Shown here: positions 16,193-23,740 of the stretch, piece after piece
Layout: each line of letters begins with the position of its first letter
How positions within the stretch are numbered: position 1 is the first letter of the stretch
From: Deltaproteobacteria bacterium
GTDB lineage: Bacteria; Desulfobacterota; Desulfarculia; Adiutricales; Adiutricaceae
Assembly: GCA_031278795.1 (NCBI GenBank)
Contig: JAITJT010000233.1
Coordinates: 1-27,182 of the forward strand
Direction of reading: 5' to 3'
Length of the DNA stretch: 27,182 bases
Translations under genes and position numbers: made by a program
Notes under the pieces: generated by a model
Told to the model about the DNA's origin: nothing
The model's database searches: none
Seen by the model: only the letters and a program-made list of their open reading frames with translations

Positions 16193-16221
16193 TATATAGC
16201 GTAAATACAAAAACTTTTCAA
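16193..16221 (-). promoter_or_regulatory. Promoter of the tRNA-His/tRNA-Leu unit
   Basis: On the minus strand TTGAAA (16221-16216), a 17-base spacer and TATATA (16198-16193) lie about 20 bases ahead of the mature tRNA-His 5' end. The positions and spacing fit a sigma-70 promoter. Confidence 0.7.
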
Positions 16222-16543
16222 TAATTTTTTTTCGCTAAATAGTAGTAACATATCTAAATATGTCTAAATATATATAATTATTAATATATATGCTTTTTTA
16301 TTAAATATAAATTTTTTTTTAAATAAAAAATAAACTATATTGTTAAATAGAAGCTGCTTTTAAAATTTGTGTATACTTTTATTTAATATTTTACCATGAG
16401 AAATCTGATCCATTCCGTGGGCAATTTTTTTTTAAAAATTATTTTTCTTTGAATTGAACGTTTTCTTTGATGATATGTGAAAATCAAAGTAAAAACAAGG
16501 CATTTGGCGATTTTTTTTTATTTATCGAAAACTGTTGAAATGC

Positions 16544-16572
16544 TTGACAAGATAATTTTTCATAAATATAAT
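16544..16572 (+). promoter_or_regulatory. Perfect-consensus sigma-70 promoter with no gene behind it
   Basis: TTGACA (16544-16549), a spacer of exactly 17 bases and TATAAT (16567-16572): all twelve bases match the consensus. Transcription would begin near 16579. No open frame of any size follows. A perfect palindrome AACAATTGTT (16589-16598) lies just after the start site, where a repressor could act. The transcript, if made, would be non-coding or encode a very short peptide. Confidence 0.6.
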
Positions 16573-16640
16573 GCAATAAATTCGGATCAACAATTGTTCC
16601 AAAAAACTCTTTAAATAAGCTTGTAGAAAAAATTGTAGAA

Positions 16641-16673
16641 TTGAATCAATTTAATTTTTAAAAATTGGTTCAA
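16641..16673 (+). repeat. 12-bp hairpin downstream of the orphan promoter
   Basis: TTGAATCAATTT (16641-16652) pairs with AAATTGGTTCAA (16662-16673), with one G-U pair, around a 9-base loop. It lies about 60 bases after the inferred start site of the orphan promoter. It could be part of a small RNA. In DNA this AT-rich, some pairing arises by chance. Confidence 0.4.
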
Positions 16674-16822
16674 ATTTCAAAAAAATTGTTTTCTCATAAA
16701 ATCCTAGAAAAATGTATCTAAAATTCTTAACCTCCTACTTTTCACTAATAATATGAAGAAAAGCAAATACCAGTGAAATCAATTTATAATACCTTTTTCT
16801 ACAATTAAAAGTTTAAATTTTT

Positions 16823-16858
16823 AAATTTCAATTTTTTTTAATTGCAAAATTGAAATTT
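16823..16858 (+). terminator. 13-bp AT hairpin with T-run
   Basis: AAATTTCAATTTT (16823-16835) pairs perfectly with AAAATTGAAATTT (16846-16858) around a 10-base loop, and more Ts follow. It could end a transcript of about 280 bases from the promoter at 16544. The stem contains almost no GC, so termination efficiency is doubtful. Confidence 0.35.
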
Positions 16859-17357
16859 TTTATGTCTAGCCGAAATTTTAATAATTACCTGCCCGGATAC
16901 TCACTATCCAATCCTTAAATTTAAAATTATAAAACATCAAGCAATGTTAAAAATCAGTTAACACTAAGTGTTTGGCGGCATCTTTGTGCTTTGTTTAATG
17001 ATTACAGCAATTTTTGTGTAAACAGTAACATTTTTAGTTATACCATTTTGGTAAAATTTGAATAATTAGCTACTACATTATTCAGTAAATTTTTTGATAA
17101 AGGGTTCTGATTGACTGAAATGATAACATCCGCAATATATTCCACTGGTCGTAAAGCCATTGTCATTATGACGAAACATCTCCAAAAAATTTCTTTTGAA
17201 TCATCATAAATCACTTTCCAAATATAAAGGTGCACAATTCAATGGATTTGGTTTTTTTCAGGTTGAAAGAAAAGGGCTCGGAAAGTTAAAAAATACGAGA
17301 ATCTCCCAATAGATTCATGATTTGGCCCAAATTAAAACTTTTTTTTGGTTAAAACTC

Positions 17358-17477
17358 ATGAAATATATACTCTACGTTTCACTGATATTTAGTACAACGA
17401 ATCTTGCCTTCTCAAGTCCAACAACTGATTTTTCTAGAAAGAAAGTATTGATGTCCATCGCCCGTGGCCTGAATTAA
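17358..17477 (+). CDS. Short frame with a signal-peptide-like start (remnant or small gene)
   Basis: An ATG at 17358 opens a 39-codon frame beginning MKYILYVSLIFSTTNLAFSS, which has the lysine, hydrophobic core and small-residue end of a signal peptide, then TTDFSRKKVL and a stop at 17475-17477. There is no clear ribosome binding site. It may be the truncated head of a decayed exported protein, a real small secreted peptide, or chance in AT-rich DNA. The bases after the stop (17478-17684) hold nothing I can assign. Confidence 0.25.
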   Translation: MKYILYVSLIFSTTNLAFSSPTTDFSRKKVLMSIARGLN

Positions 17478-17696
17478 CGGGAAAAAAATTGGTCTTAATA
17501 ATGCCAACTTTTTTGATTCCTCAACTTTATTTGTTTATTGCATTTTTAGCTATTTTTTAGTTTTTCAAGTCTTATTGTTTTAAGTTGGAATAAAAGACCA
17601 TCAACGTTCATTCTTGCCGTATTTTTTTATTTTCATTGTTTCAGTTTTATTTCCGCATTTAAGCAATGCTGCCAAAATACACTTATGGAGGTCTTT

Positions 17697-18065
17697 ATGA
17701 ACCGAAATGACTTGGTGAATGCCGTTGCACAATCTACTGGCCTCAAAGCCAAAGATGCGGACGACACAATCGTTAAAACCCTTTTCGAAATTATGAATTC
17801 AATCAGCAGGCATGAAGGCGTGGCCTTGATGGGATTTGGCTCTTTTCACGTGAAGAAAAAGGCCGCCCGGATAGGCAGAAATCCAAGGACTGGCGAAAAC
17901 ATTGAGATTCCCGCCAAGTACAGCATTTCCTTCAGGCCTGGGAAACTCATGAAAGAAATGGCTAACGCCTCGTCGACATCGAGGAGCTCCACTCTGGCCT
18001 TAGCACGGCCATCCCCGATGTTGGCTAGGAAAATAGCGCAGAAGTCGTCCCAAACGGCATCATGA
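17697..18065 (+). CDS. HU-type histone-like protein with a C-terminal extension
   Basis: A 122-residue DNA-binding protein of the HU family. The first ~88 residues are ordinary HU: start MNRNDLVNAVAQ, core VALMGFGSFHVKKKAAR, arm start IGRNPRTGENIEIPA and the final helix FRPGKLMKEMAN. A ~34-residue tail follows, rich in Ser, Arg, Ala and Lys, absent from usual HU (about 90 residues). The start is the ATG at 17697, because the GGAGG ribosome binding site overlaps the earlier ATG at 17685. The tail region is GC-richer than the AT-rich sequence downstream. Read on the opposite strand it also looks protein-like, so the tail may come from read-through into an old gene. It is the second HU/IHF family member of the window. 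Confidence 0.88.
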   Translation: MNRNDLVNAVAQSTGLKAKDADDTIVKTLFEIMNSISRHEGVALMGFGSFHVKKKAARIGRNPRTGENIEIPAKYSISFRPGKLMKEMANASSTSRSSTLALARPSPMLARKIAQKSSQTAS

Positions 18066-18298
18066 CGAAACACCTGGTCTAACTCGTTCCAAATTTTAGT
18101 TTTTTTAGTGTTTTGTTTTTGATGTTTGATTATTTTTTTACGAGTCACTATTCCCTTTGATTATCTCGTGTTTGGAACTGGAAAGACCTTATTTGATGCT
18201 GCCTTTTGATTTATTGTTTATAGTTAATTGTAATGAGTTTATTCTCTTTCTAGACATATCAACAAACAAAAATATATATTTGATTGTTGATCTTCAGT

Positions 18299-18335
18299 AA
18301 TGCGGCACTAAACACCATGGTGCCGCATTTTTTTT
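18299..18335 (+). terminator. Rho-independent terminator
   Basis: AATGCGGCAC (18299-18308) pairs perfectly with GTGCCGCATT (18320-18329), followed by eight Ts (18328-18335). It lies 233 bases after the HU stop with no gene between, so the HU mRNA may have a long 3' tail, or a small RNA may end here. Confidence 0.9.
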
Positions 18336-18362
18336 AAGCATTTAATAAGCCACAAATACGCT

Positions 18363-18393
18363 AATCCCCGTAAAACTAGTTTTTACGGGGATT
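18363..18393. terminator. Second hairpin, 13-bp stem
   Basis: AATCCCCGTAAAA (18363-18375) pairs perfectly with TTTTACGGGGATT (18381-18393) around a 5-base loop. Only a short T-run follows on the plus strand, and none on the minus strand. It may back up the terminator 30 bases upstream. Confidence 0.55.
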
Positions 18394-18573
18394 TTCACTT
18401 GGAAAGGCTCCTGATTTCGCCGCAAGCCTTGAGGGACTTGATAAATGCCTCATTCATAGATAAATTTTGGTCCTCCAGGAAAATATATCTATTTTTGTAT
18501 CTATTTTTATATTTATTTTTACCATAAATCACGTAAAAAACATGAGACTCGAGTAGAGTCCATGAGAAAGAAA

Positions 18574-18606
18574 AAAGACCCTAAACACTTATGATTTGGG
18601 GCCTTT
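18574..18606 (-). terminator. Terminator of tRNA-Ser
   Basis: On the minus strand AAAGGCCC (18606-18599) pairs with GGGTCTTT (18581-18574), with one G-U pair, and continues into a T-run. It starts 45 bases after the tRNA-Ser 3' end and is correctly oriented. Confidence 0.75.
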
Positions 18607-18650
18607 CCGGACAATATGAGACAAAATTAGACTTGTATTCTAAAATCGTA

Positions 18651-18740
18651 TGGCGGAGAGAGAGGGATTCGAACCCTCGGTGGATTTAACCCCACACACG
18701 ATTTCCAATCGTGCTCCTTAAGCCACTCGGACATCTCTCC
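18651..18740 (-). tRNA. tRNA-Ser (GGA)
   Basis: The minus strand folds to a class II tRNA: acceptor GGAGAGA/TCTCTCC, long variable arm, T-loop GGTTCGAATCC and an anticodon loop TTGGAAA with anticodon GGA. The 3' CCA is encoded (GCCA end). A terminator follows. Confidence 0.97.
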
Positions 18741-18778
18741 GTGTATAAGTTGTTGTTAAAGCAGGTTCAGATAGCAAT

Positions 18779-18803
18779 GAGCTCAAAGGCGCGCTTTGAG
18801 CTC
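18779..18803. repeat. 10-bp hairpin between tRNA-Ser and the FG-GAP gene
   Basis: GAGCTCAAAG (18779-18788) pairs perfectly with CTTTGAGCTC (18794-18803) around GCGCG. On the minus strand it follows the FG-GAP gene end (18884) by about 80 bases and is not followed by a T-run. It may be the 3' end of that operon or a Rho-related structure. Confidence 0.6.
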
Positions 18804-18883
18804 CAAAGGACGAGATTCTAGCCTATTTTACTCCTTATGTAAATAGCTAATTGGAGAAGGCTTAGTCTTAGGGCGCCCAGGTC

Positions 18884-20149
18884 TTACTTTTTGTCAGGGT
18901 TGTCAGCCACTGGAGTGGCGGTCGGTTGGACAGTGTACAAATTGTTGTAGGAAAAGATAATTGAGCGGGCATCTTTCATCATGCCGCTACCTGGCTCAAT
19001 CACTACGGCCACTACCAGGTCTTGGGTGCCATTATTGTCAAAATCAGCCAACTGATAGTCCACAGCCGGACCTGGTAGCAGATTAGCGCTGTTAAAGAAG
19101 GGTATCAGGGACAGATTGACGAATTTACGGGCCTCAATGGAGCCTGAGTTGAATGAACGCAGGTTTTTGAAGAGCCTGGTGCCCCCTAGGTTGTTTTTGG
19201 CGACGATTAGCTCATTGGTACCGTCTTTGTCTATGTCGGCATAGATTATCCTGGTGGGCAGATAGTCGTTATTTTTGCCGCCATCGCCAGTGGTAAGGCG
19301 CTCTATGCGGTTAATGCTGCCACCGTACTCGTCGTGGCTTTCCCAGACCTTTCCCCCTCCCGTGTCGATTAGCACCAGATGCTCGGTGGGGAACCTGATA
19401 TAAGATGTCAGGCTAACCCGCTCGCTTCCTAGTTCGCCTATATTGAAATTATAGATATCTACACCTAAAGGAAGGTTTACCTTGGAATTTGCCGAGATTT
19501 TTCCATTGTGGAAGCTGGAATAAAAGACTCCGCCGCTGTAGCTCTCCCCTATGTTGGTGCCGGGTTTCTGGGAAACCAGGATCTTTCTGTCCACGGCGCC
19601 CACAACTCTCACATAATAGTTAATGTCACTAGCCAGTACATCGAGGGTCTTTCCGCCCGTATAGGCCAATACATGGGTGTTAGCCTCGGATGTGCCCACC
19701 TTTTGAGCTGAGACGAAGATTTCTTTGCGAGAGTCCATGTTGGCGTCAAAGAGGTCCACTGAAATGATGGTGGAGTTGGCTGGTAGCGAGAAGTTGGCCA
19801 GGAGGGTGTAGGTCGTACCATCATACCTAGCCACAAAGACGTTTCTGGTAGTCACGTAGACCATCTCATTTTTGCCGTCATTATCCACATCGCCCACATC
19901 CAGGCCCACCAGCCTCTCGGGTATGTAACTGCTGCGCCACAGAGAGGTCTCTGATATCTTTGACTCGGTGGATACGACAAAGTTAGGGTTGAGGATGGAA
20001 TCGGGATTTAACGGCTCGTCCACGCCCCTAAGTGAGTATGACGGATGCCTCTTAGCCTTGGGCTTTTCAGTCTGAGCCAAAGCCAAGTCCGAGATACCTA
20101 TAAATAGAGCTAAAAAGATAGTAATTAGCGCAAGAAGTGAGTGTTTCAT
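18884..20149 (-). CDS. Exported FG-GAP/VCBS-repeat protein
   Basis: A 421-residue secreted or periplasmic protein. The N-terminus MKHSLLALITIFLALFIGI is a signal peptide with a likely cut in LALA-Q near residue 25. The mature part holds at least four FG-GAP/VCBS-type calcium-binding repeats: VGDVDNDGKNEMVYV, VDLFDANMDSRKEIFV, YADIDKDGTNELIVA and LADFDNNGTQDLVVA. Each carries the D-x-D-x-(D/N)-G-x-x-(D/E)-L/I motif, together suggesting a beta-propeller. It is the third gene of the leftward operon after the receiver-TPR and PilZ genes. In such operons it may be a surface adhesin-like or sensor subunit; the exact role is unknown. Confidence 0.8.
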   Translation of the reverse strand: MKHSLLALITIFLALFIGISDLALAQTEKPKAKRHPSYSLRGVDEPLNPDSILNPNFVVSTESKISETSLWRSSYIPERLVGLDVGDVDNDGKNEMVYVTTRNVFVARYDGTTYTLLANFSLPANSTIISVDLFDANMDSRKEIFVSAQKVGTSEANTHVLAYTGGKTLDVLASDINYYVRVVGAVDRKILVSQKPGTNIGESYSGGVFYSSFHNGKISANSKVNLPLGVDIYNFNIGELGSERVSLTSYIRFPTEHLVLIDTGGGKVWESHDEYGGSINRIERLTTGDGGKNNDYLPTRIIYADIDKDGTNELIVAKNNLGGTRLFKNLRSFNSGSIEARKFVNLSLIPFFNSANLLPGPAVDYQLADFDNNGTQDLVVAVVIEPGSGMMKDARSIIFSYNNLYTVQPTATPVADNPDKK

Positions 20150-20165
20150 AGAATAGAAGACCCTT

Positions 20166-20204
20166 TTACTGGAAATTGAAGGTAAAAGTAAGATATTCCA
20201 GTAA
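20166..20204. repeat. 9-bp inverted repeat in the PilZ/FG-GAP gap
   Basis: TTACTGGAA (20166-20174) and TTCCAGTAA (20196-20204) form a 9-base hairpin with a 21-base loop between the PilZ stop and the FG-GAP start. No T-run follows on the coding strand. It could set the ratio of the two products by mRNA processing or attenuation. Confidence 0.6.
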
Positions 20205-20209
20205 TATTG

Positions 20210-20866
20210 TTAGATTCTTAGAGGGATACTCTCAATCTCTGTGATAAGTTCACCAATGCGGTCAGTGACTGACACCGGATTGGTTGGCAAAAAGGATAGA
20301 CCAGTATAGTAGGTCCCCTGCTTGTTGCGGGAACTTTTTTTCTCAACCTGAATACCCTCGATATTGGTGGTGTTGTCCAGGTAAATGGTCATGTTGAGCA
20401 CCACCTCGGCTGGGATCTCCACCGTGGAAGCCGCCAGGCAGCCTCCCCAGGACAGATCCAGAATCAGCCCCTTGGTCACCAAAAGCGGAGGGGAATCAGT
20501 GGTGGTTTCGATGGTCACCGGGATATTGACCGGGTAGCGCTTATCGTTTCTTAAGTTTGATATTTCTACTACATCTGGATAGGAGAAAAATACTATTGGC
20601 ACAGGTCGAAAGCTGGAACCAATAACCTCGCTGTAGAAGGTGAATATCTGCCCATGACTTATAAAATTGACAGCCCAGCGGCTGCCATCATCCAGTTTGA
20701 CGGGAATGTTGTTGACCTTGGGCATGTCAAAAATTAAATAGCGTCCTGGCCGGGCACCTATTAGCAAAGTGTTCCATTTTGACCGGGTAGTCTCCATGGC
20801 TAGTATTCTGATACGCAGGCCACAGATGAGGATTTCCGGGGAAAGAGTTATATTGGATTCGCTCAT
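20210..20866 (-). CDS. PilZ-domain protein (YcgR-like layout)
   Basis: A 218-residue cytoplasmic protein. Residues 1-95 are a YcgR/PilZN-like beta domain (RYLIFDMP, ISHGQIFTFYSEVIG). Residues 103-215 are PilZ, the c-di-GMP receptor: the RxxxR motif at Arg106-Arg110 (RNDKR) and the DxSxxG motif at Asp137-Gly142 (DLSWGG) are both intact, so c-di-GMP binding is expected. The order N-domain then PilZ matches YcgR, which slows flagellar rotation, but also many unnamed deltaproteobacterial effectors. It lies 23 bases after the receiver-TPR gene and 60 bases ahead of the FG-GAP gene, all leftward, so they are probably one operon. No strong ribosome binding site is seen. Confidence 0.87.
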   Translation of the reverse strand: MSESNITLSPEILICGLRIRILAMETTRSKWNTLLIGARPGRYLIFDMPKVNNIPVKLDDGSRWAVNFISHGQIFTFYSEVIGSSFRPVPIVFFSYPDVVEISNLRNDKRYPVNIPVTIETTTDSPPLLVTKGLILDLSWGGCLAASTVEIPAEVVLNMTIYLDNTTNIEGIQVEKKSSRNKQGTYYTGLSFLPTNPVSVTDRIGELITEIESIPLRI

Positions 20867-20889
20867 AAAATAAAAAATTGGAGTTAAAT

Positions 20890-21924
20890 TTAGGCTTTAA
20901 TTTTAAGCCCCAGCTCAGTGGCTCTCAACAGGTCTCGGGCGGCAATAAAACTAGAATTTAAGGAAATTGCCTTTTTAAGATGTTCCTGAGCCATGGGGAT
21001 TTGATTTAAATCCAAATAAACCCTTGCTAAGTTAAATAGAATATTTTCATCATTGGGGTGGACTCTCATGGCCTTTTCATAGGCCTTAACAGAATCCTGG
21101 AGTCTTCCTTGATGCCTGTAGATAATTCCGAGGCTATTATATACATTTGTAGTATTTGGACGCAAGGTCAAAACTGTGTTTAGTATCTCTTCCGCCTCGC
21201 TTTCCTGGTTCATGAACATGTGAATATCCGCGGCGTACTCCAGGCAGCGCTGGGCCTCCTCCATGTCGCCAAGCTTTTTGTAGATCAAGCCCATCTGCTG
21301 GAAGGCGCCGGCATGCTGGTTGTTGATAAGTGTAGCCTTCTTGAAGTTTTCCAGAGCCTCTGTTAGTTTACCTCTGACGCTTAATATATAGCCAAGATTA
21401 TAATAAACTTCAGCATTATCATTCAATTTTAATATTTCAGTACACTTATCTAATGCTTCATCTAATTTACCACTATTTACTAACTCTTGGCATTCTTTAG
21501 TTAAAGTTTCAGCCTGTTCAGCCTTTACGTCTATTTCTTCATATAAGGTTTTATGGATCTGGTTCTTAAAGTCTTCATTCTCATAAGGTGAGTCCAAAAG
21601 ACTGTCTACCCCTATACGGCCAGCCTTGACGGTGAGCTTTTTGTTTATTTCTTCACCGTAGATGATGATTATGGTCTTGGACTTGTCCAGCTCCATTTGC
21701 CTAACCTTGGATAAAACGGTCACACCTGAGATATCCGGGAGATCCTGGGCGAGGATCAAGATGTCAGGGCTAAAATTTTTGATCATAGCCAGGGCCTCTG
21801 AGCCGTTCTCAGCATGGAGATGGTTAAAGAAGCCCATTTCCAAGAGCAATGAGGCGTTCTTATCCAGGATATCCATGTTCGAATCCGCTAAGAGAATCGT
21901 TGGCTGACCAGATTTTATCTTCAC
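20890..21924 (-). CDS. Degenerate receiver domain fused to TPR repeats
   Basis: A 344-residue cytoplasmic protein starting at a GTG. Residues 1-125 have the receiver fold pattern (PTILLADSNMDIL, SPDILILAQDLPDISG, TIIIIYGEE, GVDSLLDSPYE), but the functional residues are gone. The phosphoacceptor position is Ala59, the acidic pair is Asp14-Ser15, the Thr/Ser switch position is Tyr89, and the conserved Lys is Ser112. It therefore probably cannot be phosphorylated. Residues 140-335 carry about five TPR units (NAEVYYNLGYILSVRGKLTEAL, AGAFQQMGLIYKKLGDMEEA and similar). The likely role is a protein scaffold for the PilZ protein and the FG-GAP protein of the same operon. The family name is not known to me; the domain calls are secure. 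Confidence 0.88.
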   Translation of the reverse strand: MKIKSGQPTILLADSNMDILDKNASLLLEMGFFNHLHAENGSEALAMIKNFSPDILILAQDLPDISGVTVLSKVRQMELDKSKTIIIIYGEEINKKLTVKAGRIGVDSLLDSPYENEDFKNQIHKTLYEEIDVKAEQAETLTKECQELVNSGKLDEALDKCTEILKLNDNAEVYYNLGYILSVRGKLTEALENFKKATLINNQHAGAFQQMGLIYKKLGDMEEAQRCLEYAADIHMFMNQESEAEEILNTVLTLRPNTTNVYNSLGIIYRHQGRLQDSVKAYEKAMRVHPNDENILFNLARVYLDLNQIPMAQEHLKKAISLNSSFIAARDLLRATELGLKIKA

Positions 21925-22170
21925 TAGAGCGACCTGTTTAAATTAAGACAAGGCGAATTGGGTAGGTTTTTGTCGTAACCGAGTGCGGAAAACCAGACGT
22001 TATATATATTTTTCGGAAGTTTTGAGTTGCCCTGAAGAATATTATTGGGCTTACCATGAATTTTTTGGTGGGATAAAGTAGCAATCGGCTGAAAAGGCAT
22101 TAAAGCAGATACTATAAACTATTTGCCAGAGGAATAAAAGGTAAAAAGAAATCAAATTTCAAGGCCGTCT

Positions 22171-23568
22171 TTATAAGGCCGAGGCGGGTACGATATTTCC
22201 GGCCACGGCCGAGGCGGCCGCGGTGGCGGGGCTCGCCAGATGGGTGAGAGCCAGCCGCCCTTGGCGGCCCTCAAAATTGCGATTGGAGGTGCTCACGCAC
22301 CTGTTTCCTGGCGGAACCAGGTCCGGGTTCATGGCCAGACACATAGAGCAGCCAGAATCCCTCCACTGGCAGCCAGCGGCTATAAATATCTGATCCAGTC
22401 CTTCCTCTTCAGCGCGTTTTTTGATCACCCTGGAGCCAGGCACCACCAGTACCGTGACGCCTTTTTTTACTTTTCTCCGCTTTAATACTTCAGCCGCCTC
22501 CTTTAGATCCTCATAGCGGCCATTGGTGCAGGAGCCTATGAAAACATAATCCACCGGAATATCCGAGATATGTGTTCCTGGAACTAGTTTCTGATAGTCC
22601 AGGGCGTTTTTGGCGGCGATTTTCTCCTCTTTGGTGTGAAAATGCGTTGGTTTGGGGATTTTTTCAGTAACACCCAGGTTCTGGGCGGGGTTGGTGCCCC
22701 AGGTCACCCGGGGAGTGAGCTCTGTCACATCAATTGTAACAGTTTTATCAAAGATATAATCAGGGTCGGTTTTGAGCTCTTTCCAGCTTTTCACCGCCTT
22801 TTTGAAGTCATCCCCCTCCGGCGCGTAGGGGCGTCCCTTGATATACTCAAAAGTAACCTCGTCCGGGGCGATAAGCCCCAGCTTGGCGCCGCACTCTATG
22901 GACATATTGGCGATGGTGAGCCTCTCGTCCATGGAAAGATGCTTGATAAGCTCCCCGCAGTATTCCAGGGCGTAGCCGGTTCCACCACTGACCCCAAGCT
23001 CCTTGATTATGTAGAGAATCACGTCCTTGGCCGTGACCCCTGGCTGAAGCTTACCCATTAGCTTCACGGCCATGTTCTTGGGCTTAATCTGATGCAGGGT
23101 CTGGGTGGCCATGACATGCTCCACCTCACTTGTGCCAATACCAAAGGCCAAGGCGCCGAAGGCGCCGTGGGTGGCGGTGTGGCTATCGCCGCAAACCACA
23201 GTGTGTCCTGGCAAGATCAAGCCTTGCTCGGGCATGGTCACGTGAATGACGCCTTGCCTGGGATCGGTATCTCCGAAAAAGACCTTAAGCCCGAAGTCTT
23301 TCTGGTTCCTTTCCAATGCCGAGAGCTGGGCCTCAGCAATCTTGTCCTTCAAAGGCCTGCGGCGGTCATCTGTTGGTATGGAGTGGTCTATCACCCCGCA
23401 GGTCAGATCTGGCCTGCGGAGAGGACGGTTTTTCTGGCGAAGGGATTCAAAGGCTTGGTTGGAGGTGACTTCATGCACCAGATGGCGATCGATATATAAA
23501 AGGTCAGGTTGATCAGGACTTTTGCTTACAACATGGGAGTCCCATAACTTGTCGAGGAGGGAAGGCAT
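22171..23568 (-). CDS. leuC: 3-isopropylmalate dehydratase large subunit (LeuC)
   Basis: LeuC, with LeuD, isomerises 2-isopropylmalate to 3-isopropylmalate in leucine synthesis, using a 4Fe-4S cluster. At 465 residues it has the length and motifs of E. coli-type LeuC: LLYIDRHLVHEVTSNQAF, VIDHSIPT, CGDSHTATHGAFGALAFGIG, IGSCTNGRYEDL (first cluster Cys) and SGCSMCLAMNPD (the other two). The close is HLASPATAAASAVAGNI. No leuD or other leu gene lies on either side: the 245 bases after it hold no gene, and upstream lies an unrelated zinc-ribbon gene. LeuD must therefore be elsewhere or missing. It is a single-gene unit with its own promoter. Aconitase and homoaconitase are unlikely because of length and the strong LeuC motifs. 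Confidence 0.96.
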   Translation of the reverse strand: MPSLLDKLWDSHVVSKSPDQPDLLYIDRHLVHEVTSNQAFESLRQKNRPLRRPDLTCGVIDHSIPTDDRRRPLKDKIAEAQLSALERNQKDFGLKVFFGDTDPRQGVIHVTMPEQGLILPGHTVVCGDSHTATHGAFGALAFGIGTSEVEHVMATQTLHQIKPKNMAVKLMGKLQPGVTAKDVILYIIKELGVSGGTGYALEYCGELIKHLSMDERLTIANMSIECGAKLGLIAPDEVTFEYIKGRPYAPEGDDFKKAVKSWKELKTDPDYIFDKTVTIDVTELTPRVTWGTNPAQNLGVTEKIPKPTHFHTKEEKIAAKNALDYQKLVPGTHISDIPVDYVFIGSCTNGRYEDLKEAAEVLKRRKVKKGVTVLVVPGSRVIKKRAEEEGLDQIFIAAGCQWRDSGCSMCLAMNPDLVPPGNRCVSTSNRNFEGRQGRLALTHLASPATAAASAVAGNIVPASAL

Positions 23569-23600
23569 ATAATATACAGACCTTAAGTGAAAGTACTTAA

Positions 23601-23629
23601 TTTATAACAAATTAACGCAAACTAGTCAA
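23601..23629 (-). promoter_or_regulatory. Promoter of leuC
   Basis: On the minus strand TTGACT (23629-23624), a 17-base spacer and TATAAA (23606-23601) lie directly ahead of leuC. The transcript would start near 23594, only about 26 bases before the ATG, which leaves no room for a leader-peptide attenuator. Confidence 0.75.
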
Positions 23630-23740
23630 GCTTTACCTCATGAGATTACTAAATTATACGCCAAATTTTGCCCAAAAGCAAGTTGGATAACTAGCTATAA
23701 AAAAAATATTTTATAGTATATAAACATATATATAAGATAT

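Larger units (their letters stand above)
16222..17357. other. Long AT-rich stretch without a recognisable gene
   Basis: About 1.1 kb of strongly AT-rich sequence full of poly-T and poly-A runs. Frames are short on both strands. One minus-strand frame at 17038-17235 (65 codons, GTG start, no clear ribosome binding site) is not convincing. The stretch holds a perfect-consensus promoter (16544-16572), a 10-base palindrome (16589-16598) and two hairpins (16641-16673 and 16823-16858), listed or described separately. It may be decayed gene DNA. Confidence 0.7.
18066..18650. other. Intergenic region between HU and tRNA-Ser
   Basis: These 585 bases hold three hairpins listed separately (18299, 18363 and 18574). 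No reading frame, repeat or other site is convincing. The segment 18066-18298, between the HU stop and the terminator, is unassigned. Confidence 0.7.

Noticed and set aside
17038..17235. 65-codon minus-strand frame in AT-rich DNA
   Set aside because: GTG start, no convincing ribosome binding site, no recognisable pattern; likely chance.
22075..22105. Possible sigma-28 site (GCCGATTG on the minus strand) ahead of the receiver-TPR gene
   Set aside because: Only 6 of 8 in the -10 and no TAAA at 15 bases.
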